Of a DNA stretch of 64,000 bases, positions 47,032-58,933 are shown in pieces. How positions within the stretch are numbered: the stretch's first letter is position 1; each line of letters begins with the position of its first letter. Source of the stretch: Coturnix japonica. Lineage: Eukaryota; Chordata; Aves; Galliformes; Phasianidae. A model generated the notes under the pieces. It saw nothing but the letters and a program-made list of their open reading frames with translations, did not search any database and had not been told where the DNA came from. The stretch spans positions 4,278,001-4,342,000 of the forward strand of contig NC_029536.1 of assembly GCF_001577835.2 (NCBI RefSeq). The letters run 5' to 3'. The position numbers and the translations under genes were made by a program.

Positions 47032-50000
47032 TCACCAGTCCGCGTCCTCCTCGATGTAGTAGTCGGGGGCCGTGCCATCAAATAGCCCTGGGTCGAGGGA
47101 TTTGCGTTGCTTGCCCCGAGCGAACACCCGTGAGATGGAGCCAAAACCCATCTTCTCCTTCTTCTTTTTCCGTTTTTGGTCCTCGAGGTCTTCCAGAGAC
47201 TGCAGGGAGAGGAGATGTGGGGGTTTTACCAGTGGACTTGTATGCCCTGTTGCTTGCAGTGAGGCTGCATAGGGCTCCCATGTATGGGGTTTGCAACCCA
47301 TCCCCACCGTGCCCACTAAACCATGTCACAGAATCACCAGACCATGAAGGTTGGAGAAGACCTTCAAGATCATCAAGTCTAACCATCAGTCCACCCCCAC
47401 CATGCCCATAGACTGTGTCCCCAAATAGAATGATTGAATAATTAAGGTTGGAGAAGACCTCCAAGATCACCAAGTCCAACCATTAGCCCATCCTGCCATG
47501 CTCACTGCCCATATCCCTGACACATCTCCATGCTGAACACCTTTAGGGATGTTCAACACCACCAAATACACAGATCCCAATGGATACTGAGGTCATGAGG
47601 TATCTGAAGTCATGGGGAGACCAGACCTCCTCCCATCCCAGGTTATCAGGAGTTTGGTTTCTCAATGCCATCGCTATAAGATGTCAACTCCTGCTACATG
47701 GTAAAGCCACAGGGAGGCCTGGCTACCATCTGCATGAACAGCCACAGCTTTTTAGGCTAAAACATAGAAGAACAACTCAATAATTCCATCAGTGCCCCTA
47801 GGAAACCCCAAAAATCACTTTCTAGTGCAGGATAAGGGGTTGAGGAAGGGGAGTGTTGCCCTACCTGTACAATGGGGTTGTGCAAGTTCTTCTGTACCGG
47901 TCCAGGGCTGTCCCCCTGCATCAAGAAAGGGAACAGGTGATATTGAAACAGCAGGAACACAGCGTGGGCACCCTGCAGCATTTGGCTGCCCCTGGGACTT
48001 ACGTTGCAGAGCGAATGCGTCCGGTGTCGCGGCGAGTTGATGTCGCTCGGCGTAGACGATCGGTCTCCTTCTGCTGCTGACGCGTCGGAGATGATGGACG
48101 GCTGCCTGGAGTGGCAGGGGCTCACCCGGACTGCTGTAAGGCAATGAGGAGATGGGGGTCAGCAGTGGCAAAGCTGGATTCTGCCCTACACCCCAGCAAC
48201 CCCCTGTGCAAAACCTGGACCCACAAAAACCCAAGCACTCCATGTGTAAGAAAGCTGATGCTGTCCTAAAGCCCAGCAACCCCCTGTGCAAACTCAGCCC
48301 CCTGTGCAAGACCCAGACCCATGCTAAACAAACAAGACCCTTATGTGCAAAACCACTGATCCTGTTCAAGAGCTCAACAACAACCCATGCAAAAACAAAC
48401 CTGGTTCACAAACCAATGCAAGTCTCACCTTGCCGGTCAGCCGAGTGTGTGGGGTGGGAGTGGTACAGGGTCTGCTGGCTCTGCCTGATGGCAGCAGTGA
48501 GTGGGAGGTCAGCCTGCAGCACCCACTCCTGGTTGCCATTCAGCACTGTCTCGCCCGGCATGGCCAAGGAATGGCGCTTGGGGACGTCCTTGGTCAGCGT
48601 GGCAAGGGATTGCTTGGCCTGTGGGAACACTGCAATCAGCCCCTGGATGCAATGCTGCAGCACAGGGGGTAGCATTGGGATGCAATACTTGCAATACTGC
48701 AACCAACCCAGAAAATGCAACCTCATGACAACACTCAAACACAACACCGCAATGTTGCCACATCCACCTCATCAAGGCAATAAATGCTGAGCCCTGACCC
48801 AAACCAGGCACCCCCTCACAGCTGGGAAATGCTGTAAGGCTGAGCTCACCATGGCCAGCTCGGCCTCCAGCTCCTTCATGCGGTTGTCTTTGAGGTCAAG
48901 CTGGGAACGCAGGGCGCTGGCGTGGTCGGTGGCCTCTTTGGCTTGCCGCCGCAGCTCCCACTTCTCCCGTTCCAGCAGGTCCTTCTCCTTGGCCAGGGCT
49001 TTCACCGCATCCTCGCTCTCCTGGTACAACATGGGGAAGGTGTTGAGATAGGGAATGCCCCAAAATCCCCCTTCCTGGCCCTCCCGGCAGCCACTGTGTC
49101 CCCAAAACAGGATGTCCGTGTGCCAAAATGGGATGTTTGTGTCCAAGATGGGACACCTGAACCCCAAAATGAGATGTCTGTGCCCTAAAATAGGATGTCT
49201 GCATCCCAAAACTGGACACCTGTATCCCAAAAAGGGACGCCTGTGCCCTAAATCGGGATGTCTGTGTCCCAAAACTGGACAGCGGTACCCCAAGATGGGT
49301 CACCCGTGTTTCAAGATGGGATGCTTGTGTCTCAGAACGGGGACACCTTTGGCTCAAAACACAGCGTCCGTGTCCCAAAATGAGATGTCTGTGCCCCAAA
49401 ATGAGATGCTTGTGTCCCAGAATAGGACACCTGTGCCCCAAAATGGGACACAGGTAGCCCAAAATGAGACATCTGTGCCCCAAAACAAGATGCAAGTACC
49501 CAAAAATGGGACACCTGTATCCCAAAACAAGATGCCTGTGCCTCAAAACAGGACACATGACCCAAAATGGGATGCCTGTGTTCCCAAATGGGATGTCTGT
49601 GCCCCAAAATGACATGCTTGTGCCCCGAAATGAGACTATCTGCCCCAAAATAGGGTGCAAGCACCACGTTCCAAAGCTGGAGAGCTTTGCCCGCACATCA
49701 TTCCATGCTCCTTGTTTTTTTTCTGTGCACTGAAGATTGCAATGGCTTCCTTGCGGCAGGGGAAAAATGTCCCCAAGGCTGCCCCAGTTAACCCGGAGCT
49801 GGCTGTGAGTGCTGCTCCTATGGCACCAGCCTTCAAAAATAGCAAATTTCTCCCTTTGCATGGAAAAAAGCCCAGAATAGCTGTGGGAGCTGAGTTCCCA
49901 CGCTCGCTCGTGCCTGCGGATGGCAGAACCGCGAGCACAACAGGAAGCCTTGCCTGCAACCCCCCCCTTGCTTTCCATCCCGAAAGCATCCCAAAAATGC

Positions 50001-53000
50001 TCTTTATTACAGAGCAAATGTTTGTGTGTGCGCTCTGCACGCTCCAACCTTGCAGGGACACCAGGAGCGAGCTGCCTTTTGCTGGCTATGGACAGCAAAA
50101 GGGAGCAGTTAAAATGGGCTGCCTGGAGATACGCTGGCGGTGCCCCACCCCAGCAGACACCCAAGGTCACGTTGGAGGGGCTCTGCGGGCTGACTTTGAA
50201 GGTCAACCCCAAAGAAACTCATCCTGAAGCCCCAGAGGAACAAAAGCTACACTCTCACCTTCCGGTGCTGCTCGTAGTTGCGGATGAAGTCACGGAGCTG
50301 CTCCTCGCGGCTCTCCAGCGTGGCATAGAGCTGCTGCATTTGGCTCACCAGGTCTGTCTTCTCTGCCTTCAAGCGCTTGCGGTCGGCTTTCATGGCTGCA
50401 AAGGGAGCAGTGGGGTAAGCTGGGCCCTAGAGGTTCCCTCCAACCTTAATGACTCTGTGATCACATTCATAGAACCATATCATAGAATCACACAATGGCC
50501 TGGGTTGAAAAGGACCTCGGTGCTCATCTAGTTCCAACCCCCTGCTGTGTGCAGGGTCACCAACCAGCAGCTCAGGCTGCCCAGAGCCACATCCAGCCTG
50601 GCCTTGAATGCCTGCAGGGATGGGGCATCCACAGCCTCCTTGGGCAACATGTTCCAGCTTTTCACCCTCTGTGAAAAACTTCCTCCCCTAATCACATCCA
50701 CATGATTCCAAATGGAAGAACTACCAGCCCTGCACAGGAGGGATACACAAACCCATCGTGTCGCATTAACATTCACTTAATTTCTCCTGTTTCTCCATCC
50801 CAACCATGAAATCCAATGTTGTCACCGTGACTAACCCACAAAATCGGGCAGCCTTGCGTGGGGATCTCTGCTCTGTAATTAAATACACACTCATTGAGCC
50901 CAGCTTTTAACACCTGCACGCAGCATCTTGCTGGCACTCTGCAGCCAGTGTTTGGCCATGCAGAAACAGGACATCCCAGTGCAACACTGGAAAACCATTT
51001 CCATGGGGGATTCTGACTTGGGGGAATTTGCCTGGAAACACCCTGTGAGGAAGCCAAGGGCTTTCCAAACCAAACCAGAACCAAATGGGCAACAAAGAGG
51101 TGGGTTGTTGTCTTATGTTGGGATGTTAAGGATCTTCTTCAGGTCCTTGACTGTGGTCATCTACTTCCATATCTCCTGGGAATTCCATATTCGTCCTTAT
51201 CTACCAGATTCACCTCCATCTCCTGGGGACTCCACATCCATCTCCATCTCCTGGGGACACCATATCCACCCTTATCTGCTGGGGATTCCATATCCACTCT
51301 TGTCTACTGGGGGATTCAGTATCCACCTTCATCTCCTGGGGACCCTGTATCCACCTCCATCTCTTAGGGTTTCTATATCCACCACCATCTCATGGGGATT
51401 CCATCCATTTCTACCTCTGTCTTATGGGATACCCCCTCTATCCATCTCCATCTCCTGGGGGATCCCCTATCCAGTTCCATCTACTCGGGAGTCCATATTT
51501 ACCTCCATCTCCTGGGGAACCCATATCCACCTTTATCTGTGGGGGGACTCCACCTCACAGGGACCCCATTTCCACCTCTATATGATTGGGGACCCCACAT
51601 TCACCTCCATCTCCTGGGATCCCCATATTCACCCTCACCCATTTGTGAACCCCAGATCCCCCTCCACCTCACAGGATTCCCCAGGACATCACATGATTCC
51701 ATTCTGGATGCTCTACAATCACAAAATAAGGCACAAGGGACAGAACCAGCCCAGAGGAAGAAGCTGCAACACAACATCCCGTTTCAAGCCGCATCCTACG
51801 CCGTGTCAGTTCAGTGCTGGGAGATGTAAATGCTACAGGACGGCAGCAGGAAGAGCTGCTCTCCTCTCCCTTCCGCAGCAGGAAGGGCTCGTTGGCGTGG
51901 GACAACCCAGGAAGGCATTTCCCTATAGATCGAAGGCTCCGTTCATGCCTCTCCAACCCCAAGCCAGACCCTTATGGAGGTGCTGAGATGCCGTAGAGGC
52001 TGGATCCTCCCTTCTCCTCCCTCACTCTGCTTCCGCAGTGCTCCCAGGCTCCCAGCCAAGCATGGCAGCGGATTTCCCTACTGTTCCCCTACAATTTCCC
52101 CATCACTTGCCTGCTAACAACGCAGCGTGCGTGCAGCCAGCAGGGAGGATGCTGCAGTTGCACGTGGGGACCGGAGCCTGAGATCCTGCAGCTGAGCAGA
52201 GCCTGGCCATGTTCCCATCAGCTCCATTCCCCAAATGTAGGTATATTTTTTTCCCCTTTTTTTCTGGAGTTGCTGCCCTTTTTTTTTTTGGCAGGAGTTT
52301 ACATGGGAAGGAAAGAAGGATTTCTGCAGAGTTCCATAAGAGCTGCGTTGCCGCCCAGCCCGTGGGGATGGATCCAGCACTGTGAGCTTTGCCAAAGGAC
52401 AGGGAAAAGGCTTCCAGAGTTGGAAGGTGGGAGGAAGAAGGGATGTAAATGGGCTGTTGTCTGTGCTGCTCACAAGTGTGAGCCGAGATTCCCTCACCCC
52501 ATCCCTCACACCTGCAAGGAAGTCCCACAAAACAAATCCCAGTGGCTTCTGTAGCCAACCAATAAAAGCCCAGCTGAAAAAAGAGAAGCAAAACACCATC
52601 ATGTTCTTTAAACACTCGTGATTCTCATTGTGGCACTGCAGGGGAAAGCTCACTGCTCATTTTGGCTTTCTGCATACAACTACACCACGACTTCCCATGG
52701 AGAAGGGGCAAGCCAGCCTGCTCCAACAGCTCACAAGTACCATTTCCAACCCTCAGAATGTAGCAAAAAGCTCTAAAAAAGTCTCTTTTATCTGCACATC
52801 ATCAAAGAGCAATAAAACTGAAAATATACAGACCATGGATGACTTTTCCTTCCCTTTTCTTTACTTTCTTTTTCCCTCCTTCTCCTTCCCTTCCTTTCAC
52901 CTTCCCTTCCCTTCCTTTCGCCTTCCCTTCCCTTCATTTCCCCACAGCCCCACACAGTGCCATAACCCTGGGTATGATACCATCCCACCTTCACTTACTC

Positions 53001-53327
53001 CACTTTATTCACCAAAAAGAGCTTTTTGGAGGAGGAAAGCCTACAACATCAGGTTCTGTCCTGCAGCACAACCCTTCAGCGAGGCTTGCAGAGGAATGCA
53101 CAGAATAAAGCCCTATAGGGAAAGGCAACCCTTACCCTGCAGAGCCTCCTTGGCTCGTGCCAGCTCCTGCTCCTTCTGCGCCAGCTGCACCTTGAGCTCA
53201 GTGGCTGACAGCACCTCGGGGGATTTGCTGCCATGTGTCTCTTCCAGCTCCTTCGTCAGCATCTCCTTCATTTGCCGGAGCAGGTGCACCTCCTCCTGCA
53301 GCTGGGCCACCTCCTCTCGCAGCAGCG
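47032..53327 (-). CDS. KAZN: KAZN (kazrin), short isoform coiled-coil adaptor
   Basis: Seven exons shared by kazrin isoforms: 53327-53136, 50395-50259, 49020-48850, 48618-48429, 48133-48003, 47915-47865, 47199-47032. Phases agree throughout. The first encodes LLREEVAQLQEEVHLLRQ, the start of the kazrin coiled coil; the coil continues through about 165 residues (ESEDAVKALAKEKDLLEREK). A Ser/Thr-rich linker follows (RHSLAMPGET, RHRTHSLCN), then a basic nuclear-type cluster KRKKKKEK. The terminal exon ends GTAPDYYIEEDADW, the tail I recall for mammalian short kazrins, which lack the SAM domains of the long form. Kazrin binds periplakin, ARVCF and dynein/dynactin and works at desmosomes, endosomes and in the nucleus. 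The canonical kazrin first exon is not in the window; see 56104-56203 for an alternative. Confidence 0.95.
47325..47560 (-). repeat. CR1 fragment with duplicated tail in KAZN intron
   Basis: Two inverted tails in a row (CAGAATCACCAGACCATGAA and AATGATTGAATAATTAAGGT), then body CACATCTCCATGCTGAACAC. Confidence 0.88.
49095..49665. repeat. 21-bp minisatellite in a KAZN intron, about 26 copies
   Basis: The unit on plus is (A/G)TGTCTGTGCCCCAAAATGGG-like, with seven variable then fourteen conserved bases. The 21-bp period keeps frames open on both strands through the array (plus words CPKxGHLxPK; minus words LGHRHPILGH). Confidence 0.9.
50470..50715 (-). repeat. CR1 fragment in KAZN intron
   Basis: Inverted end ATCATAGAATCACACAATGG, body CAGCTCAGGCTGCCCAGAGC and GGGATGGGGCATCCACAGCC. 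Same subfamily as 60786-60945 in opposite orientation. Confidence 0.92.
51170..51690. repeat. 28-bp minisatellite in a KAZN intron, about 17 copies
   Basis: The plus unit is close to CACCTCCATCTCCTGGGGA followed by TTCCATATC, with insertions and losses in a few copies. It lies in the intron between 50396 and 53135. Confidence 0.85.
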
Positions 53328-56103
53328 CTGGGGACAAGGAAACAACACGTCAACAGGAGCCATAAAACCAATACCCGCAAGTGTGTGTGGGTCCTTTCCC
53401 CCACCGTCTGGCCACGTAACATAGGAATTTGGGGTTTAGTTTGGGAAGAAACAGCCCCTGCCCTACCTGCACTGCTGCCTCCCTATAGGTGCAGAATGAA
53501 TGGGGCAGAGCCAGCGTGGTGCTGCTCCCCTATCCCTGAGCCAGCAGCTGCTCCGGGAAGGCATAAAATCTGCTTTGCATACTTGAAATGCTTCCCTTAT
53601 GAAAACTGGCAAGGCCTCCTTCTGTAAATTATTTAGCAATAAAGTCACTAACGAGGAACATTCGAGCTGCGGGCTGGGGATTTCATTAAAGTCCAGAGTG
53701 CTTTCTTGAAACCCTCACAAAAAAGCTTGGATAAATCGGTGTCCGAGGAGCACAGCTCGGCTCTGCCCACGTTACCACCTCCCAGGGGAAAGGAGAAATG
53801 CACATTTTTGGCCTCCAGCACGTGGGAAATCAGAGGACGTGCATGGGGTTCATGCAGTGCAAGCAAATGCGTGCACTGCCAAAGGTCGCTGGTACGCAAC
53901 TGAGTGCATGGCTGCAGTGGGGAGCTTCCTTCCTGCACACAGACCTTCCTCCACAAACCCCATTAAAACCCCTTCCCCCCATTTCTGCACAATCCCAGTC
54001 CCATGTACCACCCCAAATGCCATAAAAATCCCATTTCCTCCATTTCTGCAAGCAACCAACCACATCACTCCATTGCCATCCTTTCCTTCTCCTTCCATGC
54101 CCACCCTGGCCCACCTTGTGCTGTTTCTTTCTGCTCATATCCCCAGCCATCAGCCCCATGGCAAATGATGAACCACACATGCTCAATGCCAACCAGCCCC
54201 TCTTCAAGCCGTGCTATCAGCCAATCCAATCCCCAACAGGATTCATTTGGTGCCTGCTGCACTCAGATATGGGCAACGCTGGTCCAACCATCCCAACTGA
54301 AATCCAGATACACAGTGAGGTCTATGGGATCTACAGGTCCCATCTAGGATGCAATAAATCCATGAGACCAAACCAGCACGCTGGTTTTCTTGGTGGGAGA
54401 GAAGGAGCCCAAACCACGGCAAGGATGGTTCACCCAAGGACATACATATATATAATACCTACCCATCTATCTGTATGCATTCATCTCTATCCAATGGCAT
54501 ATCCATATGGCACAATGTACAACCCAGCTATCTATCTCTATCAGTCCATCTAACGGTGTCTCTATTCATGGATCAAAGCACAACCCATAAACTGAAGGTT
54601 CTGGGGGATAAATCCTGTATCTCTTGCTATGCTCAAGCAGCAGAAGTCTGGGAGAAACCTTTCAGCAGGGAATAAACCAACCCCCCTCCATGCTCTATGC
54701 CCAGCTTAAGCATCTCAATGAACATTCCATGTCCCCATACACCATTGGGAGCAGCATACAAACCTACCAGGAGACGCTGCTCCAAAACACAACTGCACAG
54801 CATCCATCTCTGCCTTAACCCAAACCCACTCCAATTCAACCCAATGGTGCTGGAAGGAGCCCACCCCCTTCAACACAGCAACTTCTGCTTCACTTCCCTA
54901 AACCCCAATGCAAAAAGCTCCCACAACGCATCTTTCCTCTCTTTTTTAACCCTCTTTCCTTCTGGGCTCATCCCCACCCCAAAACGAAGCAATGCAATTA
55001 ACAGGGATGGAAGACTCTCCCTCCTCGCGCTGCAGCACCCAGAGCAGCCAGAAATCAACGCTATTTAAACGTTCCCTAATTGATGAAAACTGCCATTCGC
55101 ACACAAAATAATTGCCTGTTAATTATCTTTTAGCTGATAGCATTCAACATCCATCCACCCTTTATGCTCTGGGCAGTGATGAGCATCCTAACAGACAACA
55201 CAAATGGGTACCTCTCCCCTTGAGACTGCGGTTGTAGGATAAAGGAGGGTATAGGAGCAAAGCAGTGATTGAAGCACTAAGGGATGAGTCAAGCTCACAG
55301 TTCAAGAGCACCCCATGACTCTGATGGTTCTGGTTTGGTCTGACTTAGTGTACCCAGGGGAAGGTTCACACCAAAGCAGCCCCGGTGTGGGGAACATCCA
55401 TAAGCCCACCCCTCCCCCCCAGCCAAAAGGCACTAAAATAGGGGAAAACCACTAAATTTCCAGGCTATGTTCCTTTAGAGAGCCCCAAACACATTCTGAC
55501 CTATAGAAAGACCCCAATGCCTGCACAAAAACCCACTGTACCCACCCCCATCTTGCCATTGGGATAGTTCCAAACCTGCCCCTAGAGCAGCACTGCGTTC
55601 CTGCTGGGATAATAACCCTGAGGATGTGGCACTTTGCAAAGCCCACCCGTGACCACTGGGGCACCTCCAGCACCGAGATATAACCCAAATCCCACTAACA
55701 GGGGAGCAGGAGGGGAGGGCAGGAGGATGGAGGGGGTGGCACTGCAGTGATTTCCCCCCTCCTCCCAGGCAGTCACCCAGGGCAGTGGGGGAACCCAATG
55801 GAGCATTGGGGGAGAGCAGAGAGCCGGCGAGGGTTTGGTTTTTGTTTCCTCCTCTACGGGAGTAAAAGGAAGCAGAAAAGGAACAAGGGAAAACGCAGAG
55901 AGGGACGGGATAGAAAGAAGAGTGAACAGAAAGCGACCGAGAGCAGAAGAGTCAGAACATTACAGATAGGAAAAAAAAAACATTAAAAAGATAAAGCAAA
56001 CGCCAAACCCACCTCAAAAAACAAACAGCTACAAACCAAGCAGGGACGACACACGGAAACCCCCCTTCCCTCCCCCCCTCCTGCCCCATATCTGAGCCCT
56101 TAC
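53328..56103 (-). other. KAZN: KAZN intron between alternative exon 1 and exon 2
   Basis: No exon or known repeat was recognised. Sequence at about 55060-55170 is AT-rich with several TAATTG/TTAATTA homeodomain-type words and could be a conserved non-coding element. Sequence at 54440-54560 has ATCTAT-rich low complexity. Confidence 0.5.
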
Positions 56104-56203
56104 CCGTGGGATTCCAGCCAGCTCGTCCCACGTTCCCCCTTGTTCCCCAGCTCCCTGCTGCTGTCCCCCTCCGTGTCCCCACTCCCCGCTGCATGGCGGC
56201 CAT
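56104..56203 (-). CDS. KAZN: Probable alternative first coding exon of KAZN
   Basis: A GC-rich block has a start codon at 56203 (a second at 56194), 33 open codons beginning MAAMQRGVGTRRGTAAG, then a donor GTAAGG at 56103. It ends in phase 1, exactly what the KAZN exon starting at 53327 needs: the junction codon becomes GCG (Ala) followed by LLREEV. Joined to the downstream exons it gives a 379-aa protein. Kazrin is known to use alternative N-termini in mammals. I cannot match this peptide to a specific human isoform. Confidence 0.5.
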
Positions 56204-56330
56204 GCAGGGCCCTGCTGGGCTCCAGCCTGATGTCACCCGCCGGAGGAGTGGCTTGTCCTGGCTGGGCAGGAATGTAAAGGAAGCAAAAAGAATCCGAAAG
56301 GAGACGGAAAAGGAACGCTAGGCTGCGCCG
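56204..56330 (-). promoter_or_regulatory. GC-rich upstream region of the alternative KAZN exon
   Basis: Sequence upstream of the ATG at 56203 includes TGACATCA (56236-56229 on minus), one base from a CRE, and CpG-containing CCGGCGGG. No TATA box is seen. Its role is inferred only from the adjacent exon. Confidence 0.35.
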
Positions 56331-56564
56331 GGTGGGGAAACTGAGGCACGGGAGGGTATGTTGCCTGTTGTTCCATGCAATGGGATGTATATGTGATTGA
56401 TTCGCTGTAGTGCAGTGCTGTTTTATTCTATCCTTCTGGCTGGCAGGCTGCTTCACGCTGAAGCTGAATGCTGGAGTGTAGTAAGGGGCTGAAGTAACAC
56501 TTGTGCTGGAAATGCAATGGGGAAATGAACAGCGGGATGCTGGCACCTTTACTGGGGACATCCT

Positions 56565-56635
56565 TAGTGGGCTGATGGTTGGTCCTGGTGATCTGAGAGC
56601 TCATTTCCAACCTTAACGATACCATGATCCAAGGC
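56565..56635 (+). repeat. CR1 tail remnant
   Basis: Reads GATGGTTGGTCCTGGTGATC then TTTCCAACCTTAACGATACC, a degraded sense CR1 end. Confidence 0.7.
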
Positions 56636-56974
56636 TGGGCTGAAAAGCCCAACCTCCACCCGCTCCTACAGCCCTGCACAACTGAGGTCACCATGAACTT
56701 CAGCCTCAACATCATCCACCCCACAAGGGTTGATCCTCCAGGACCACTCAAGGCCAGCAGCTGATGTAATGCAGTTACAACGCACAGGTAGGGCTGGCAG
56801 GGGAAAATCCAGTGCTGGTTTCAGTTTCTTTTCCCTATGGATTACATTGCTTCAAATAAAAGCATCAAGGAGAGGTTTCAAAACAAGAATTGCTTGCTTT
56901 TCCTTTTTGTAACTCATCTTTTCTCTTGTAGGAACCAGTCACTGCTTGTTGCCTGCAAGGACTTCATGTTCTTG

Positions 56975-57290
56975 AGCCATAGAATCATGTAGTTTGGAGA
57001 AGACCTTTGAGATCACCAAGTCCAACCTCAATGCAGCCCACTGTGCCCACTGCCCACATCCCTCAATGCCACATCTCAACACTGAACACTTCCATGGCTG
57101 GTGACCCCACTGCTCCCTATGACACATCATGCTCTTCTGGAGAATAAATTCTCCTAATACCCAACATGATGCCTTCCATAGAATCATTCACGTTGGAAAA
57201 AGACCACTAAGATCATCGAGTCCAATCATCAACCCAACACCACCACGCCAAGAAACCACATTGAAACATCTTTATCACATCCCTACCCAG
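56975..57290 (-). repeat. Two CR1 fragments in KAZN region
   Basis: Inverted ends at 56975 (CATAGAATCATGTAGTTTGG) and about 57175 (CATAGAATCATTCACGTTGG), each with CR1 body following. Confidence 0.88.
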
Positions 57291-57792
57291 GATACAAACA
57301 TTGATCTTCCCCTTCTTAAAAAACAACCCAGAAATGATAAAATCCACATAAAGAGACAAAAAGCAGCTTTTACCCCCAGCCCTCCCCACTGACATTCCCT
57401 TGCAGAACATTACAGCACTGGTGACCACAAGAAGACAAACACTGTGGTGTCACTTCCCAACGACAGCTCTATTTCTGCTGTTTCCTGAACTCATCACCCT
57501 TCTTATTTTCCTCCTTTCTCCCTTTTTTTTCCTACCCCTCCTTCTTTTTATCACGAAAATGATGGTTGTTATCACAGAATGTTGTGCCTAACAACTTCTG
57601 GCTTCCTTCGGATGTTTTCATTCAGCTGCTAAAATGCTGTAATGACACTGAGATAATGGCCCGCAGAAATAAATGATACAGATCAAAATAGAAGGGATTT
57701 GGTTAAAGCAGAAAAGGGAACAAATAGGAATTATCCATCCTAATTAGCATTCACAGACTGCAACTGGGGAAGGAAGGCAAGAAAAGAAAGAA

Positions 57793-58140
57793 ATCATAGA
57801 GCTGTTAAGGTTGGAATAGACCTTTATGATCATCAAGTCCGACTGTCAACTCGTTAGCACCGTGCCAATTAACGACGTCAAAGAACCACAGAATCATTAA
57901 GGTTGGAAAAGACCTCTAAGATCAACAAGTCCAGCTGTCAACTCATCACCAACTGTTCCAACTAAACCACGTCAGAGAATCATAGAACCACAGAATCGTT
58001 CAGCTTGGAAAAGACCTCCAAGATCAAGTCCAACTGTCAACTCATTACCAAGATGCCAATTAACCATGTCATAGAATCACAGAACCACTGAATCATTCAG
58101 GTTGGAAGAGACCTCTAAGATCATCAAGTCCAACCAACAA
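57793..58140 (-). repeat. Tandem CR1 3' tails, four units of about 90 bp
   Basis: Four successive copies of the minus-oriented CR1 end (AATCATTAAGGTTGGAAAAG, then AAGATCATCAAGTCCAACTG, then CAACTCATTACCAA) follow one another without unrelated sequence between them. Confidence 0.85.
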
Positions 58141-58933
58141 CCAGCACATCCTTGGGAATGTTTTTTGGTAGGTCATGTTGTAGATCTACCAGAGCCCAAA
58201 TCAGCAGCGTAGCCCTGGGGACACAAAGTGGCCACTGCAACAGCACGTCTTGCACCCCCGTGCTGGCAAATAGTCCATTGCAACACACTGCACCTGCTGC
58301 AGAGACCGAGATGCTCTAAAACAGCTGGGAGCCCCCAGAATTAATATTTCCCTTTTAAAGATAACTGCTGGGGGAAAAGCATGGCCAATATAGATTCAAC
58401 ATTACCCGGGGTTTTCCATTATTCATCGAATCTCGCCCCACGCCGTGCTGCAGTGCATACATTACCATATATGATGACAAAGAAATTGCACAACTCCTGC
58501 AAAGAGGCGATAAAGTGGCCGCCTCGGCTGCTAAACCACCACGCTCAACAGGCCATCTCTAATAAGCAGCGTGTAATTAAAGTCTCTACACACTCAGGCT
58601 GTGCTCTTGTGAATGTCTGCCATGGGACTGGTTGCACACGTGGAAGTGGCAAAACAGAGGTGAACCATTGCACACACGTGCAAAGATTCTAGTGATCCCT
58701 CTCTGTTAACCATGTCAGCACAACTTGATGACCCTTGGGGGCCCTTCCAACCCAAGCAACCACACGTAGCATGGGAGCCCAGCACAAACACCTTTGATGA
58801 CACCAACTCTGGCTTCCACCCCTTATCACTTTGGGGCCAGGTGTTGTAACTGGGTGCAGACCCAACAGGAACAATGGTGTGGCCATGTTCCTCCGAGCAG
58901 GATACAGAATAATTAAGGTTGGAAAAGATCACT

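Larger units (their letters stand above)
50400..53135 (-). other. KAZN: KAZN intron, remaining content
   Basis: Besides a CR1 copy (50470-50715) and the 28-bp array, it contains a pyrimidine-rich tract at about 52845-52945 (CCTTCCCTTCC words) and unique sequence. No exon was recognised. Confidence 0.6.

Noticed and set aside
49095-49665. Regularly spaced repeats considered as a CRISPR array
   Set aside because: Vertebrate DNA, no spacers: the units are contiguous and degenerate, as in a minisatellite.
48896-50212. 438-codon minus-strand open frame suggesting a repeat protein
   Set aside because: It is produced by the 21-bp minisatellite and reads out of frame through a KAZN exon; reported as a VNTR, not as a gene.
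50928-51986. 352-codon plus-strand open frame
   Set aside because: Runs through the 28-bp minisatellite; no homology or splice context.
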